A stretch of DNA of 5,053 nucleotides from Rhodobacterales bacterium (GTDB lineage: Bacteria > Pseudomonadota > Alphaproteobacteria > Rhodobacterales > Rhodobacteraceae): positions 364 to 5,416 of the forward strand of contig JAACVA010000156.1 of NCBI GenBank assembly GCA_009992615.1, given 5' to 3'. The notes beneath the pieces were generated by a model. The model saw only the letters and a program-made list of their open reading frames with translations. It was not told where the DNA came from and made no database searches. Of this stretch, positions 1 to 5,053 are shown piece by piece. The translations under genes and the position numbers were made by a program. Position 1 is the stretch's first letter; every line of letters starts with the position of its first letter.

Positions 1-273
1 CACGATCAGAAACCCTACGGTGTAACCCAGGTTCGAAATGCCAGCGGCCCAATCCGCATCGGGCAGTATCGAGGCGAGAAACCCTTTGCTCAGAACCGAC
101 GTGCTGATCGCCAGCCCTGCCGCGACACCGGACCACCAGAGCGCACTGAAAGGACGCGAAAGTTCACGTTCGCCTTCGCGGCGGATGGCCTCGAAGATGA
201 CCGAGGTCGAAACACTTTCATGCGCATTGGCCTGTTTTTCTTCCTCGGGGTCGAGATCCACTTTTTCTGACAT
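1..273 (-). CDS. Formate/nitrite transporter (FNT) family protein, YfdC-like, N-terminal part only
   Basis: Reading leftwards from ATG at 273, the frame stays open for 91 codons to the window edge, so only the N-terminal third or so is present. Residues 1-40 are charged (MSEKVDLDPEEEKQ, then EAIRREGERELSRP) and probably cytoplasmic. A first membrane span follows at about 44-66 (FSALWWSGVAAGLAIS), then a short loop with LPDADW, then the start of a second span containing NLGYTVGFLIV. The pattern RPFSALWWSG...AAGL...KGFL...LGYTVGFLIV matches the E. coli YfdC branch of the FNT channel family, the inner-membrane pentamers that move small monovalent anions such as formate or nitrite. The substrate of the YfdC branch is not established. 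An AAAGGA Shine-Dalgarno at 282-287 lies 8 nt from the ATG and supports this start. The pore residues lie outside the window, so family membership is fairly sure and substrate is not. Confidence 0.85.
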   Translation of the reverse strand, partial: MSEKVDLDPEEEKQANAHESVSTSVIFEAIRREGERELSRPFSALWWSGVAAGLAISTSVLSKGFLASILPDADWAAGISNLGYTVGFLIV

Positions 274-312
274 GTATGTTATCCTTTAACTGCCTGGTCA
301 GGTTTGCGCGCG

Positions 313-360
313 CCCTGGCAGGGTGTCTTTTGCGGCCGGCGCCAGCAAAACCCGCCAGGG
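313..360. repeat. Long bulged hairpin in the leader of the FNT gene
   Basis: CCCTGGC (313-319) pairs with GCCAGGG (354-360), GGG (321-323) with CCC (351-353), and TTTTGC (328-333) with GCAAAA (345-350). GGC (334-336) can also pair with GCC (341-343) at the tip. This gives about 19 base pairs interrupted by an A bulge at 320, a TGTC bulge at 324-327 and an A at 344. It sits 40 bp upstream of the FNT start codon, in the gap after the DUF2256 gene. Neither strand has a U tract after it, so it is not a standard intrinsic terminator. It could be a 5'-leader structure of the FNT transcript, an attenuator-like element or an mRNA-stabilising stem; the sequence does not decide between these. Confidence 0.6.
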
Positions 361-425
361 GGGCATTCATACTTGCCGCCCGCAAGGCCTGTTATGACCA
401 AAGGTAACCCGAGGAACTATCGTGG

Positions 426-440
426 GAACAAGGCTTGTTC
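426..440. repeat. 15-bp dyad GAACAA-GGC-TTGTTC
   Basis: GAACAA at 426-431 and TTGTTC at 435-440 are perfect inverted arms around a 3-nt centre. The dyad lies about 40 bp beyond the stop codon of the DUF2256 gene and about 150 bp upstream of the FNT start. The symmetry and size would suit a dimeric transcription-factor operator controlling the FNT gene. It does not match an FNR/Nnr-type TTGAT-N4-ATCAA box, and no clear promoter can be placed beside it. No T tract follows on the minus strand, which argues against a terminator. Confidence 0.4.
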
Positions 441-482
441 GCTTGCAAAACGTCTCGAAAAGAACATCATCAGGTTTTCGCC

Positions 483-656
483 TCAGGGCGTCTGCCCAGC
501 CTTTTGCGCGCCCGGTGGCTTTTCGCGGCGGCATCGCTCGGAACAAAAGCGTACGTTATCCCAATCGCGCGCCCATTTCTTGCGCCAGGCAAACGGACGG
601 CCGCACCGAGCGCAGACTTTGGTAGGCAAATCGGTTTTCTTGACGTTACGTTGCAT
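483..656 (-). CDS. DUF2256 small cysteine-pair (zinc-ribbon-like) protein
   Basis: This is a 57-residue basic protein from ATG at 656 to TGA at 483. It shows the full DUF2256 signature: KKTDLPTKVCARCGRPF, then WRKKWARDWDNVRFCSERCRR. The cysteines are C15 and C18 (CxxC) and C38 and C42 (CxxxC), a spacing suited to binding one zinc ion, although metal binding is inferred. The tail after residue 44 is Pro/Gly/Lys-rich and variable in the family. No function is established; from memory, members are often found near cryptochrome/photolyase genes, but none is visible here. A TTG three codons upstream (665) could also start the frame. The ATG is preferred because it begins just before the conserved core, although neither start has a strong ribosome binding site. 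The gene lies 38 nt after the small membrane-protein gene on the same strand, so the two are probably co-transcribed. Confidence 0.85.
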   Translation of the reverse strand: MQRNVKKTDLPTKVCARCGRPFAWRKKWARDWDNVRFCSERCRREKPPGAQKAGQTP

Positions 657-694
657 GGCTTGCAAAATGGTGCGCCCTGCCCCGCTGGCAAGGG

Positions 695-892
695 TTATTC
701 GGTTGCGACCGGCGCGCCGGTGCGCCCATCAATCTGAACATCAGCGCCTTGGGGGGGGTTGCCTCTGGCGACAGTCAAGACAAGGAACACCACCAAAGCC
801 ACTGCGGCAAACCCCAATGCGACGGCGATGCCGATCAGCGCCGGTTTGTGGCGTTTTTTCTCGGTCTTGATGTCGGTGTCGGGTGCAGACAT
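695..892 (-). CDS. Small single-span membrane protein, function unknown
   Basis: ATG at 892 to TAA at 695 encodes 65 residues. The N terminus (1-17) is polar and basic, with TEKKRHKP directly before a hydrophobic helix at about 18-43 (ALIGIAVALGFAAVALVV onwards). The remaining 22 residues are polar (RGNPPQGADVQIDGRTGAP). The positive-inside rule predicts a cytoplasmic N terminus and a periplasmic tail. A perfect AAGGAGG Shine-Dalgarno 5 nt upstream strongly supports both the start and the reality of the gene. No family was recognised. It is the first gene of a likely small operon with the DUF2256 gene and is divergent from pepN. The codons for Asn45-Pro-Pro-Gln48 contain a run of eight C (751-758), a slippage-prone tract; a length change there would alter only the last 17-18 residues. 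An uncleaved anchor fits better than a signal peptide, because no good signal-peptidase site follows the helix. Confidence 0.75.
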   Translation of the reverse strand: MSAPDTDIKTEKKRHKPALIGIAVALGFAAVALVVFLVLTVARGNPPQGADVQIDGRTGAPVATE

Positions 893-997
893 GGATGCCT
901 CCTTAGCAGGGGAAAACCGGCCATTGAAGCCGGCGTGTTGAATGCCTAACGTCTGTCCAACGCAAAAGTTCATACGCAATTTCCCGAAAGGCCCCCC
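893..997. promoter_or_regulatory. Divergent intergenic region between the small membrane-protein gene and pepN
   Basis: These 105 bp separate two divergent start codons, so promoters for both directions should lie here or overlap the genes. No convincing -35/-10 pair could be placed on either strand. One short dyad is visible, CCGGC (917-921) with GCCGG (929-933) around a 7-nt loop. It would fall in the leader of the minus-strand transcript or between the two promoters. On the pepN side, GAAAGG at 986-991 is a reasonable Shine-Dalgarno, separated from the ATG by six C. Confidence 0.5.
898..904 (-). promoter_or_regulatory. Perfect Shine-Dalgarno for the small membrane-protein gene
   Basis: On the minus strand this reads AAGGAGG, the full anti-16S complement, 5 nt before the ATG at 892. 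It is the strongest ribosome binding site in the window and is what decides that the 65-residue frame is a real gene with this start, rather than part of the longer open frame continuing upstream into pepN. Confidence 0.8.
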
Positions 998-3550
998 ATG
1001 AAAGATGCAGCACCCCAGGCTGTGCACCTGTCGGACTATCGCCCGTTTTCGCATCTCGTCGATCAGGTCGATCTGGGCTTTGCCCTGCACCCCACCGCAA
1101 CGCGCGTGCGCTCGGTCATTGCCTTTCGGCCCAATCCCGCCGCGGATCCATCGCGCAGGTTGCATCTGGACGGTGAAAACCTGCGGCTGATTTCGGCCCA
1201 CATCAATGATGCGCCGGTCACACCTGACATCACCGCCACCGGGCTGAGCGTCGCCGTGCCGGAAGGCGCCTTTGCCTGGGCCTGCGAGGTCGAGATTGCG
1301 CCGCAGGACAACACCGCGCTGGAAGGATTGTACATGTCGAACGGCATGTATTGCACCCAGTGCGAGGCAGAGGGGTTTCGCAAGATCACCTTTTACCCCG
1401 ACCGTCCCGATGTGATGGCACCGTTCCGCGTGCGCATCGAATCCGATCTGCCGGTGCTGTTGTCCAACGGCAATCCCGGGGATCAGGGCACGGATTGGGC
1501 CGAATGGTCAGACCCGTGGCCAAAACCCGCCTATCTGTTCGCCCTTGTGGCGGGCGATCTGGTGGCGGCGCGTGACACGTTCACCACAGTGTCAGGGCGG
1601 GTCGTGAACCTGGGCATCCATGTGCGTCCGGGCGATGAAAGCAAATGCGCCTATGCGCTGGACGCATTGAAACGGTCGATGGCCTGGGATGAACAGGTCT
1701 ATGGCCGGGAATATGATCTGGACCATTTCAACATCGTCGCCGTTGACGATTTCAACATGGGTGCGATGGAAAACAAGGGGTTGAACATCTTCAACTCGAA
1801 ATACGTCCTGGCCAGCCCGGAAACCGCCACCGACCGCGATTACGAGCTGATCGAGGGGATCATCGCCCACGAATATTTCCACAACTGGACCGGCAACCGG
1901 ATCACCTGTCGTGACTGGTTTCAACTGTGCCTGAAGGAAGGGTTGACCGTGTTTCGCGATCAGCAGTTTTCCGGCGACATGCGCAGCGCGCCGGTCAAAC
2001 GGATCGAATCGGTGCTGCAACTGCGCGCCCGGCAGTTCCGCGAGGACAACGGGCCGCTGGCCCATCCGGTGCGGCCCGAAAGCTATGTCGAGATCAACAA
2101 TTTCTACACCGCCACAGTGTACGAAAAGGGGGCCGAGCTGATCGGGATGCTGAAACGCCTGGTGGGCGATGAGGATTACTATCGCGCGCTGGATATGTAT
2201 TTCAACCGCCACGACGGACAGGCCTGCACGATCGAGGATTGGCTGACGGTGTTTGAGGATGCCACGGGCCGCGACCTGAGCCAGTTCAAACGCTGGTACA
2301 GCCAGCCGGGCACACCGCGCCTGAAGGTCGAGGAAACATTCGAGGCCAATCGTCTGACCGTGCGCCTGACCCAGCACACGCCGCCCACCCCCGGCCAGAA
2401 CGACAAGCGGCCGCATGTCATTCCTGTGGCGTTCGGGCTGTTGCACCCCGATGGGCATGAAATGGTTGCAACCAAGGTGGTCGAGCTGAGCGAAGCGGAA
2501 ACCACCCTGACCTTTGACACTGAAGGCGTGCGCCCGGTCCTGTCGATCCTGCGGGGCTTTTCTGCGCCGGTGATCCTTGATCGCCCGCAAACCGCCGAAC
2601 AGCGCGCCTTCCTTCTGGCCCATGACACCGATCCTTTCAACCGCTGGGAGGCAGGGCGCGCCCTGGCCAAGGATGTGCTGACCGGCATGATCACCGAGGG
2701 CGCCGCGCCCGGCCCGGCCTATCTTTCGGCGCTGGAACAGGTGTTGCGCGATGACACGTTGGACCCGGCGTTCCGTGCCCTCGTGCTGGCCCTGCCCAGT
2801 GAGGATGACATGGCACAAACCCTGTTCGATGGCGGCCTGACGCCGGACCCAGATGTGATTTACACCGCCCGTCGCCGCCTGGCCACGGCCATCGCCGAGG
2901 CCCAAGCCGACAGTTTTGCGTCGCTTTACAACGAAATGCACATTCCCGGCCCCTACCGCCCCGATTCAAAGGCGGCGGGAAAGCGAGCACTGCGCCAGGC
3001 CGCCCTGGGGTTCCTCGCCTTGGTCGATGGCGGCAAGCGGGCGACAAAACAATTCGCCGGGGCCGACAACATGACCGAGCAGTTGGGCGCGCTGTCGGTG
3101 CTGCTGTCCATCGAACAAGGCGGCAGCGCGTTGGCCGCCTTCGCGCGCCAATGGCAAACCGATCGGCTGGTCATGGACAAATGGTTCATGTTGCAACCTA
3201 TGCAGGCCGCACCCGAACGGGCAGTCGGCGTGACGGATGCGCTGAGCCGCCATGCCGATTTTGACTGGAAGAACCCGAACCGCTTCCGCGCGCTGATTGG
3301 CGGGCTGGCGGGCAACCACGCCGGGCTGCATGCGGCGGACGGCGCAGGGTATGACCTGATCGCCGACTGGCTTATCCGGCTTGATCCGCTGAACCCGCAG
3401 ACCACGGCGCGGATGACCACGATCTTTGAAACCTGGCGACGCTATGATGCCGACCGTCAGGCGCTGATGCGTGGCGCGTTGCAGCGAATCCTCGAGACGC
3501 CGGGCCTGTCGCGCGACACCACTGAAATGCTCGGCCGAATTCTCGGCTGA
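998..3550 (+). CDS. pepN: Aminopeptidase N (M1 family zinc metallopeptidase)
   Basis: This 850-residue protein (E. coli PepN has about 870) hydrolyses N-terminal residues from peptides in the cytosol; it has no signal peptide. All key M1 elements are visible. The substrate N-terminus site is YCTQCEAEGFRK with Gln121 and Glu123. The exopeptidase motif GAMEN is at 255-259. The zinc site HEYFH is at 291-295, with the third ligand Glu314 (HExxH-x18-E) and catalytic Glu292. The transition-state tyrosine is Tyr375 in TATVYEKGAE. By family architecture, residues 1 to about 190 form the N-terminal beta domain, about 190-437 the thermolysin-like catalytic domain, about 440-530 the DUF3458 beta sandwich (ending ILRGFSAPVIL), and the rest the C-terminal helical superhelix. 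The ATG at 998 follows GAAAGG by 6 nt, and its N terminus aligns with the usual PepN start. No frameshift or missing catalytic residue was seen. Confidence 0.97.
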   Translation: MKDAAPQAVHLSDYRPFSHLVDQVDLGFALHPTATRVRSVIAFRPNPAADPSRRLHLDGENLRLISAHINDAPVTPDITATGLSVAVPEGAFAWACEVEIAPQDNTALEGLYMSNGMYCTQCEAEGFRKITFYPDRPDVMAPFRVRIESDLPVLLSNGNPGDQGTDWAEWSDPWPKPAYLFALVAGDLVAARDTFTTVSGRVVNLGIHVRPGDESKCAYALDALKRSMAWDEQVYGREYDLDHFNIVAVDDFNMGAMENKGLNIFNSKYVLASPETATDRDYELIEGIIAHEYFHNWTGNRITCRDWFQLCLKEGLTVFRDQQFSGDMRSAPVKRIESVLQLRARQFREDNGPLAHPVRPESYVEINNFYTATVYEKGAELIGMLKRLVGDEDYYRALDMYFNRHDGQACTIEDWLTVFEDATGRDLSQFKRWYSQPGTPRLKVEETFEANRLTVRLTQHTPPTPGQNDKRPHVIPVAFGLLHPDGHEMVATKVVELSEAETTLTFDTEGVRPVLSILRGFSAPVILDRPQTAEQRAFLLAHDTDPFNRWEAGRALAKDVLTGMITEGAAPGPAYLSALEQVLRDDTLDPAFRALVLALPSEDDMAQTLFDGGLTPDPDVIYTARRRLATAIAEAQADSFASLYNEMHIPGPYRPDSKAAGKRALRQAALGFLALVDGGKRATKQFAGADNMTEQLGALSVLLSIEQGGSALAAFARQWQTDRLVMDKWFMLQPMQAAPERAVGVTDALSRHADFDWKNPNRFRALIGGLAGNHAGLHAADGAGYDLIADWLIRLDPLNPQTTARMTTIFETWRRYDADRQALMRGALQRILETPGLSRDTTEMLGRILG

Positions 3551-3552
3551 GC
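3529..3552 (+). other. Stem-loop spanning the pepN stop codon
   Basis: GCTCGGCCGA (3529-3538) pairs with TCGGCTGAGC (3543-3552) around an ATTC loop, giving 10 base pairs with one G-U wobble. The TGA stop (3548-3550) lies inside the 3' arm. A run of six T occurs only 24 nt further on (3576-3581), after GC-rich sequence that does not itself fold well. This is therefore not a textbook intrinsic terminator. It may act as a weak or Rho-assisted 3' end, or protect the pepN mRNA from 3' exonucleases ahead of the acyltransferase gene. The hairpin is seen directly; its role is inferred. Confidence 0.5.
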
Positions 3553-3678
3553 GTCAGTTCTCTTCCGGCGGCGGCTTTTTTCAGTACAAAAGAACGGAAA
3601 TATTGCAATGAGGACTTGTCTTACAAAACCGTCGCGGCATGGTCACAGACATGTTATCTTCCTTTGGTCAGAAATATC

Positions 3679-4536
3679 ATGGACCACCGCATAGAACCCC
3701 TCATTCGCGACCGCGCGCCCTGGCTCTATGCACAGCGGCCCGGTACGTCGCTGGCGCGCGCGGCGCTGTACCGCCTGCTGGGCTATCGCAGCACAGTCGC
3801 CCTGGCCAGTCGGCTTGAACATTTTGACAGCACACAGATCATGGCCGAAATGGGCGCGCTGCTGGCCCACCGTGTCAGCGTTGAGGGGCTGGGCCATCTG
3901 CCCGCCAAGGGGCCTGCCCTTCTGGTGGCCAACCATCCAACCGGAATCGCCGACGGCATCATCCTGCACCACCTGATCGCACCGATGCGGCCCGATCTGT
4001 TCATCTATGCCAACGGCGACATCCTCAGGGTGCTGCCACAGATGGACGATCTGATCCTGCCTGTCGAATGGCGTGTAGACCGGCGCAGCCACGGCAAGAC
4101 CCGAGAAACGATGTGCGCCACCCGCACCGCCATTTCGCAGGGGCGCATCGGGCTGATCTTTCCATCCGGCCGCTTGGCCAAAAGGCGCGGTCTGAGCCTG
4201 TTCGAGCGGCCCTGGATGACCAGCGCCGCGATGATTGCGCGCAAGTTCGATCTGCCGGTGATACCGGTGAATATCCGCGCCAGAAACTCGGCCCTGTTCT
4301 ATCTCTTTGATGCGATTCACCCAACCCTTCGCGATGTCACCTTGTTTCACGAGACGCTGAACAAGCATCGCCAACCCTTCACCGTGCGCTTTGGTCAGGC
4401 GATTCCGGCCGCCGATCTGCCGCCCCATGCATCCGATGCGATCGAAACCCTGCGCGCCGCAACCCTGGCCCTTGGCGGTCGACATGCGCCTGCCGTTTCC
4501 CTGATAGACACGTCGCGCCGCCCGCTTTGGGTGTAA
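3679..4536 (+). CDS. PlsC-like lysophospholipid acyltransferase
   Basis: This 285-residue protein belongs to the glycerolipid/lysophospholipid acyltransferase superfamily, which moves acyl groups to lysophosphatidate or related lipids at the inner membrane face. The catalytic block is VANHPTGIADG with His86 and Asp92. The second block includes ILPVEWRVDRRSHGKTRETM (about 126-145). The third is IFPSGR (160-165), equivalent to FPEGTR, and the fourth is LPVIPVNIRARNS (192-204). The His-Asp gap is five residues (H-x5-D) rather than H-x4-D, as in the NHPxGxxDG branch related to putative hemolysin/ornithine-lipid-type acyltransferases. The acceptor is therefore uncertain. No clear membrane span is present. 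ATG at 3679 is chosen, though its ribosome binding site is weak; a TTG at 3616 would add 21 residues (SYKTVAAW...) outside the conserved region. The gene follows pepN by 128 bp on the same strand, so co-transcription is possible but unproven. Confidence 0.88.
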   Translation: MDHRIEPLIRDRAPWLYAQRPGTSLARAALYRLLGYRSTVALASRLEHFDSTQIMAEMGALLAHRVSVEGLGHLPAKGPALLVANHPTGIADGIILHHLIAPMRPDLFIYANGDILRVLPQMDDLILPVEWRVDRRSHGKTRETMCATRTAISQGRIGLIFPSGRLAKRRGLSLFERPWMTSAAMIARKFDLPVIPVNIRARNSALFYLFDAIHPTLRDVTLFHETLNKHRQPFTVRFGQAIPAADLPPHASDAIETLRAATLALGGRHAPAVSLIDTSRRPLWV

Positions 4537-4561
4537 CCTGAGTATTTTTGGCAAGAAGAAG
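4537..4561 (+). repeat. Putative Rhodobacteraceae post-gene motif
   Basis: Directly after the TAA of the acyltransferase gene comes CCTGAGTATTTTTGG followed by CAAGAAGAAG. From memory, closely similar strings (CCGAGTATTTTTG, a few bases, then AAGAAGAAG or AAGATGAAG) recur between genes in many Rhodobacteraceae genomes, often just after stop codons. That recollection could not be checked here, and only one copy is in this window. There is no hairpin directly before the T run, so terminator function is not supported by the local sequence. Confidence 0.4.
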
Positions 4562-4905
4562 CCCGGGCGCGTGACGTTAGTCTCGGCGGGGACGATAGAG
4601 CAACCTGTTGTCTGGAAATTCTGCTGAAAGCGGGTCGCGCATGCTGGCATTCGCAGTTGATGCAGCCTTGGTGTCGGTGGCCCATTTCCCGTCGTTCTTA
4701 CCAGCACGGTGCTGACGCGGCGCAGCAGGGCTTCGTCATTGAGAATACCCTGACCTTGACGATACGCCGTTTCAGCTCCTGTTGGACGGAGCGCCCGGTC
4801 AGGGTTCAGGGCGCCTGGGAAACACGCCAGTGGCGTGTTTAAGCCCTGAATGCGCACCCTGAACGGGCAGAGCCCCGGATGGGTTCGCAGCCTTTGGCGG
4901 TGAAG
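4562..4905. other. Gene-free stretch with dyads, probably a decayed insertion region
   Basis: No intact gene with a credible start and ribosome binding site was found here on either strand. The stretch holds a small dyad, CAGCAC-G-GTGCTG (4702-4714), and the larger compound inverted repeat listed separately. On the minus strand, two adjoining frames give weakly protein-like sequence that would join if a single-base change near 4698 were restored, so part of it may be a dead coding remnant. It borders the IstA fragment on the right and the acyltransferase gene on the left. Confidence 0.5.
4747..4864. repeat. Compound inverted repeat with alternative pairings
   Basis: The core is a near-perfect palindrome, AAACACGCCA (4820-4829) and TGGCGTGTTT (4831-4840) around one G. 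It is flanked by TTCAGGGC (4805-4812) and GCCCTGAA (4843-4850). Outside these, TCAGGGT (4799-4805) can pair with ACCCTGA (4856-4862). The extended arm GGTCAGGGT (4797-4805) can instead pair perfectly over 9 bp with ACCCTGACC (4747-4755), enclosing a GCTCC/GGAGC stem (4775-4779 with 4788-4792). Two TCAGGG units on one side and three CCCTGA units on the other thus allow competing folds. Possible identities are a REP/MITE-like palindromic element, an IS end structure or an RNA switch-like leader. The pairing is seen directly, and no function can be assigned. Confidence 0.6.
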
Positions 4906-5053
4906 TTAAGGCCGGGAGAATACGGCGAGAGCTTCGGGGATGTGTTTCTTGACCGTCGTGTAGCCACCTTGAAACCGGTGCTCGTTCCGCAGCCGTTCAA
5001 AAATGCGCTTGGCGGTGTGGCGCTGTTTGCGGGGACGGTTGAGGCCGTCTTGC
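4906..5053 (-). pseudogene. istA: IS21-family transposase IstA, internal fragment running off the right edge
   Basis: Reading leftwards from 5052, the frame encodes 48 residues before TAA at 4906-4908. It begins QDGLNRPRKQRHTAKRIFER, then LRNEHRFQGGYTTVKKH. This matches the IstA region just after the N-terminal helix-turn-helix, as in members reading RPKKQRHTAKRIFERLRDEHGF. IstA, with the ATPase IstB, catalyses cut-and-paste movement of IS21 elements. Similarity stops after about KKH. The next residues, PEALAVF, resemble the FGEALAVI segment that normally lies some 30 residues further on, which suggests an internal deletion. The stop codon then ends a protein that should exceed 400 residues. 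No istB follows on the left. The 5' part lies beyond the window, so whether that half is intact is unknown; what is visible is a truncated, probably inactive copy. Confidence 0.7.

Noticed and set aside
38..289. 83-codon plus-strand frame at the left edge
   Set aside because: It is antisense to the FNT transporter N-terminus, whose membrane-span sequence is clearly the real coding strand.
304..870. 188-codon plus-strand frame
   Set aside because: It overlaps the DUF2256 and small membrane-protein genes in antisense, has Arg-rich composition and no family features.
893..1201. N-terminal extension of the small membrane-protein frame upstream of 892
   Set aside because: The frame is open back to 1201 into pepN, but the perfect AAGGAGG and the ATG at 892 fix the start. 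The extension is antisense to pepN and unlike a protein.
1592..2941. 449-codon open frame on the minus strand, antisense to pepN
   Set aside because: It lies wholly within a well-supported pepN on the other strand, shows no recognisable domain, and is the usual shadow frame of high-GC coding DNA.
3565..3581. CCGGCGGCGGC followed by six T as an intrinsic terminator of pepN
   Set aside because: The GC-rich segment can form only about three base pairs with itself, so there is no adequate stem next to the T run.
3616..3678. TTG start adding 21 residues to the acyltransferase
   Set aside because: The nearest AGG is only 2 nt from the TTG, and the added residues fall outside the conserved family region. 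It remains a possible alternative.
3643..4857. 404-codon open frame on the minus strand
   Set aside because: Most of it is antisense to the acyltransferase gene, with low-complexity Gln/Gly/Arg-rich sequence and no clear ribosome binding site. Only its upstream part lies in non-coding sequence.

Overview
The window looks like chromosomal DNA of an alphaproteobacterium, most likely Rhodobacteraceae. The evidence is the high GC content, the codon choice, the PepN sequence, and a short motif after the last intact gene that I recall from roseobacter-type genomes. No database search was possible, so gene names rest on recognised motifs.

Layout, left to right. Positions 1-892 carry three genes on the minus strand. 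They are the first 91 codons of a formate/nitrite-transporter (FNT/YfdC-like) membrane protein that runs off the left edge, a 57-residue DUF2256 cysteine-pair protein, and a 65-residue single-span membrane protein with a perfect Shine-Dalgarno sequence. The 209-bp gap between the DUF2256 gene and the FNT gene holds a long bulged hairpin and a separate 15-bp dyad. A 105-bp divergent intergenic region then leads to the plus strand.

Positions 998-3550 encode a complete PepN-type M1 aminopeptidase with every catalytic motif intact. A strong hairpin spans its stop codon. Positions 3679-4536 encode a PlsC-like lysophospholipid acyltransferase. The two plus-strand genes may be co-transcribed, but their functions (peptide turnover and membrane lipid acylation) are not obviously linked.

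From 4537 to the right edge there is no intact gene. The stretch holds the putative Rhodobacteraceae intergenic motif, a dyad-rich segment with nested and mutually exclusive inverted repeats (about 4702-4864), and a minus-strand fragment of an IS21-family IstA transposase at the right edge. This end looks like a decayed insertion site.

The window is mostly ordinary housekeeping sequence. I found no convincing new multi-gene system. The items most worth following are the compound inverted repeat next to the IS21 remnant, the bulged hairpin in the FNT leader, and the two small uncharacterised proteins.
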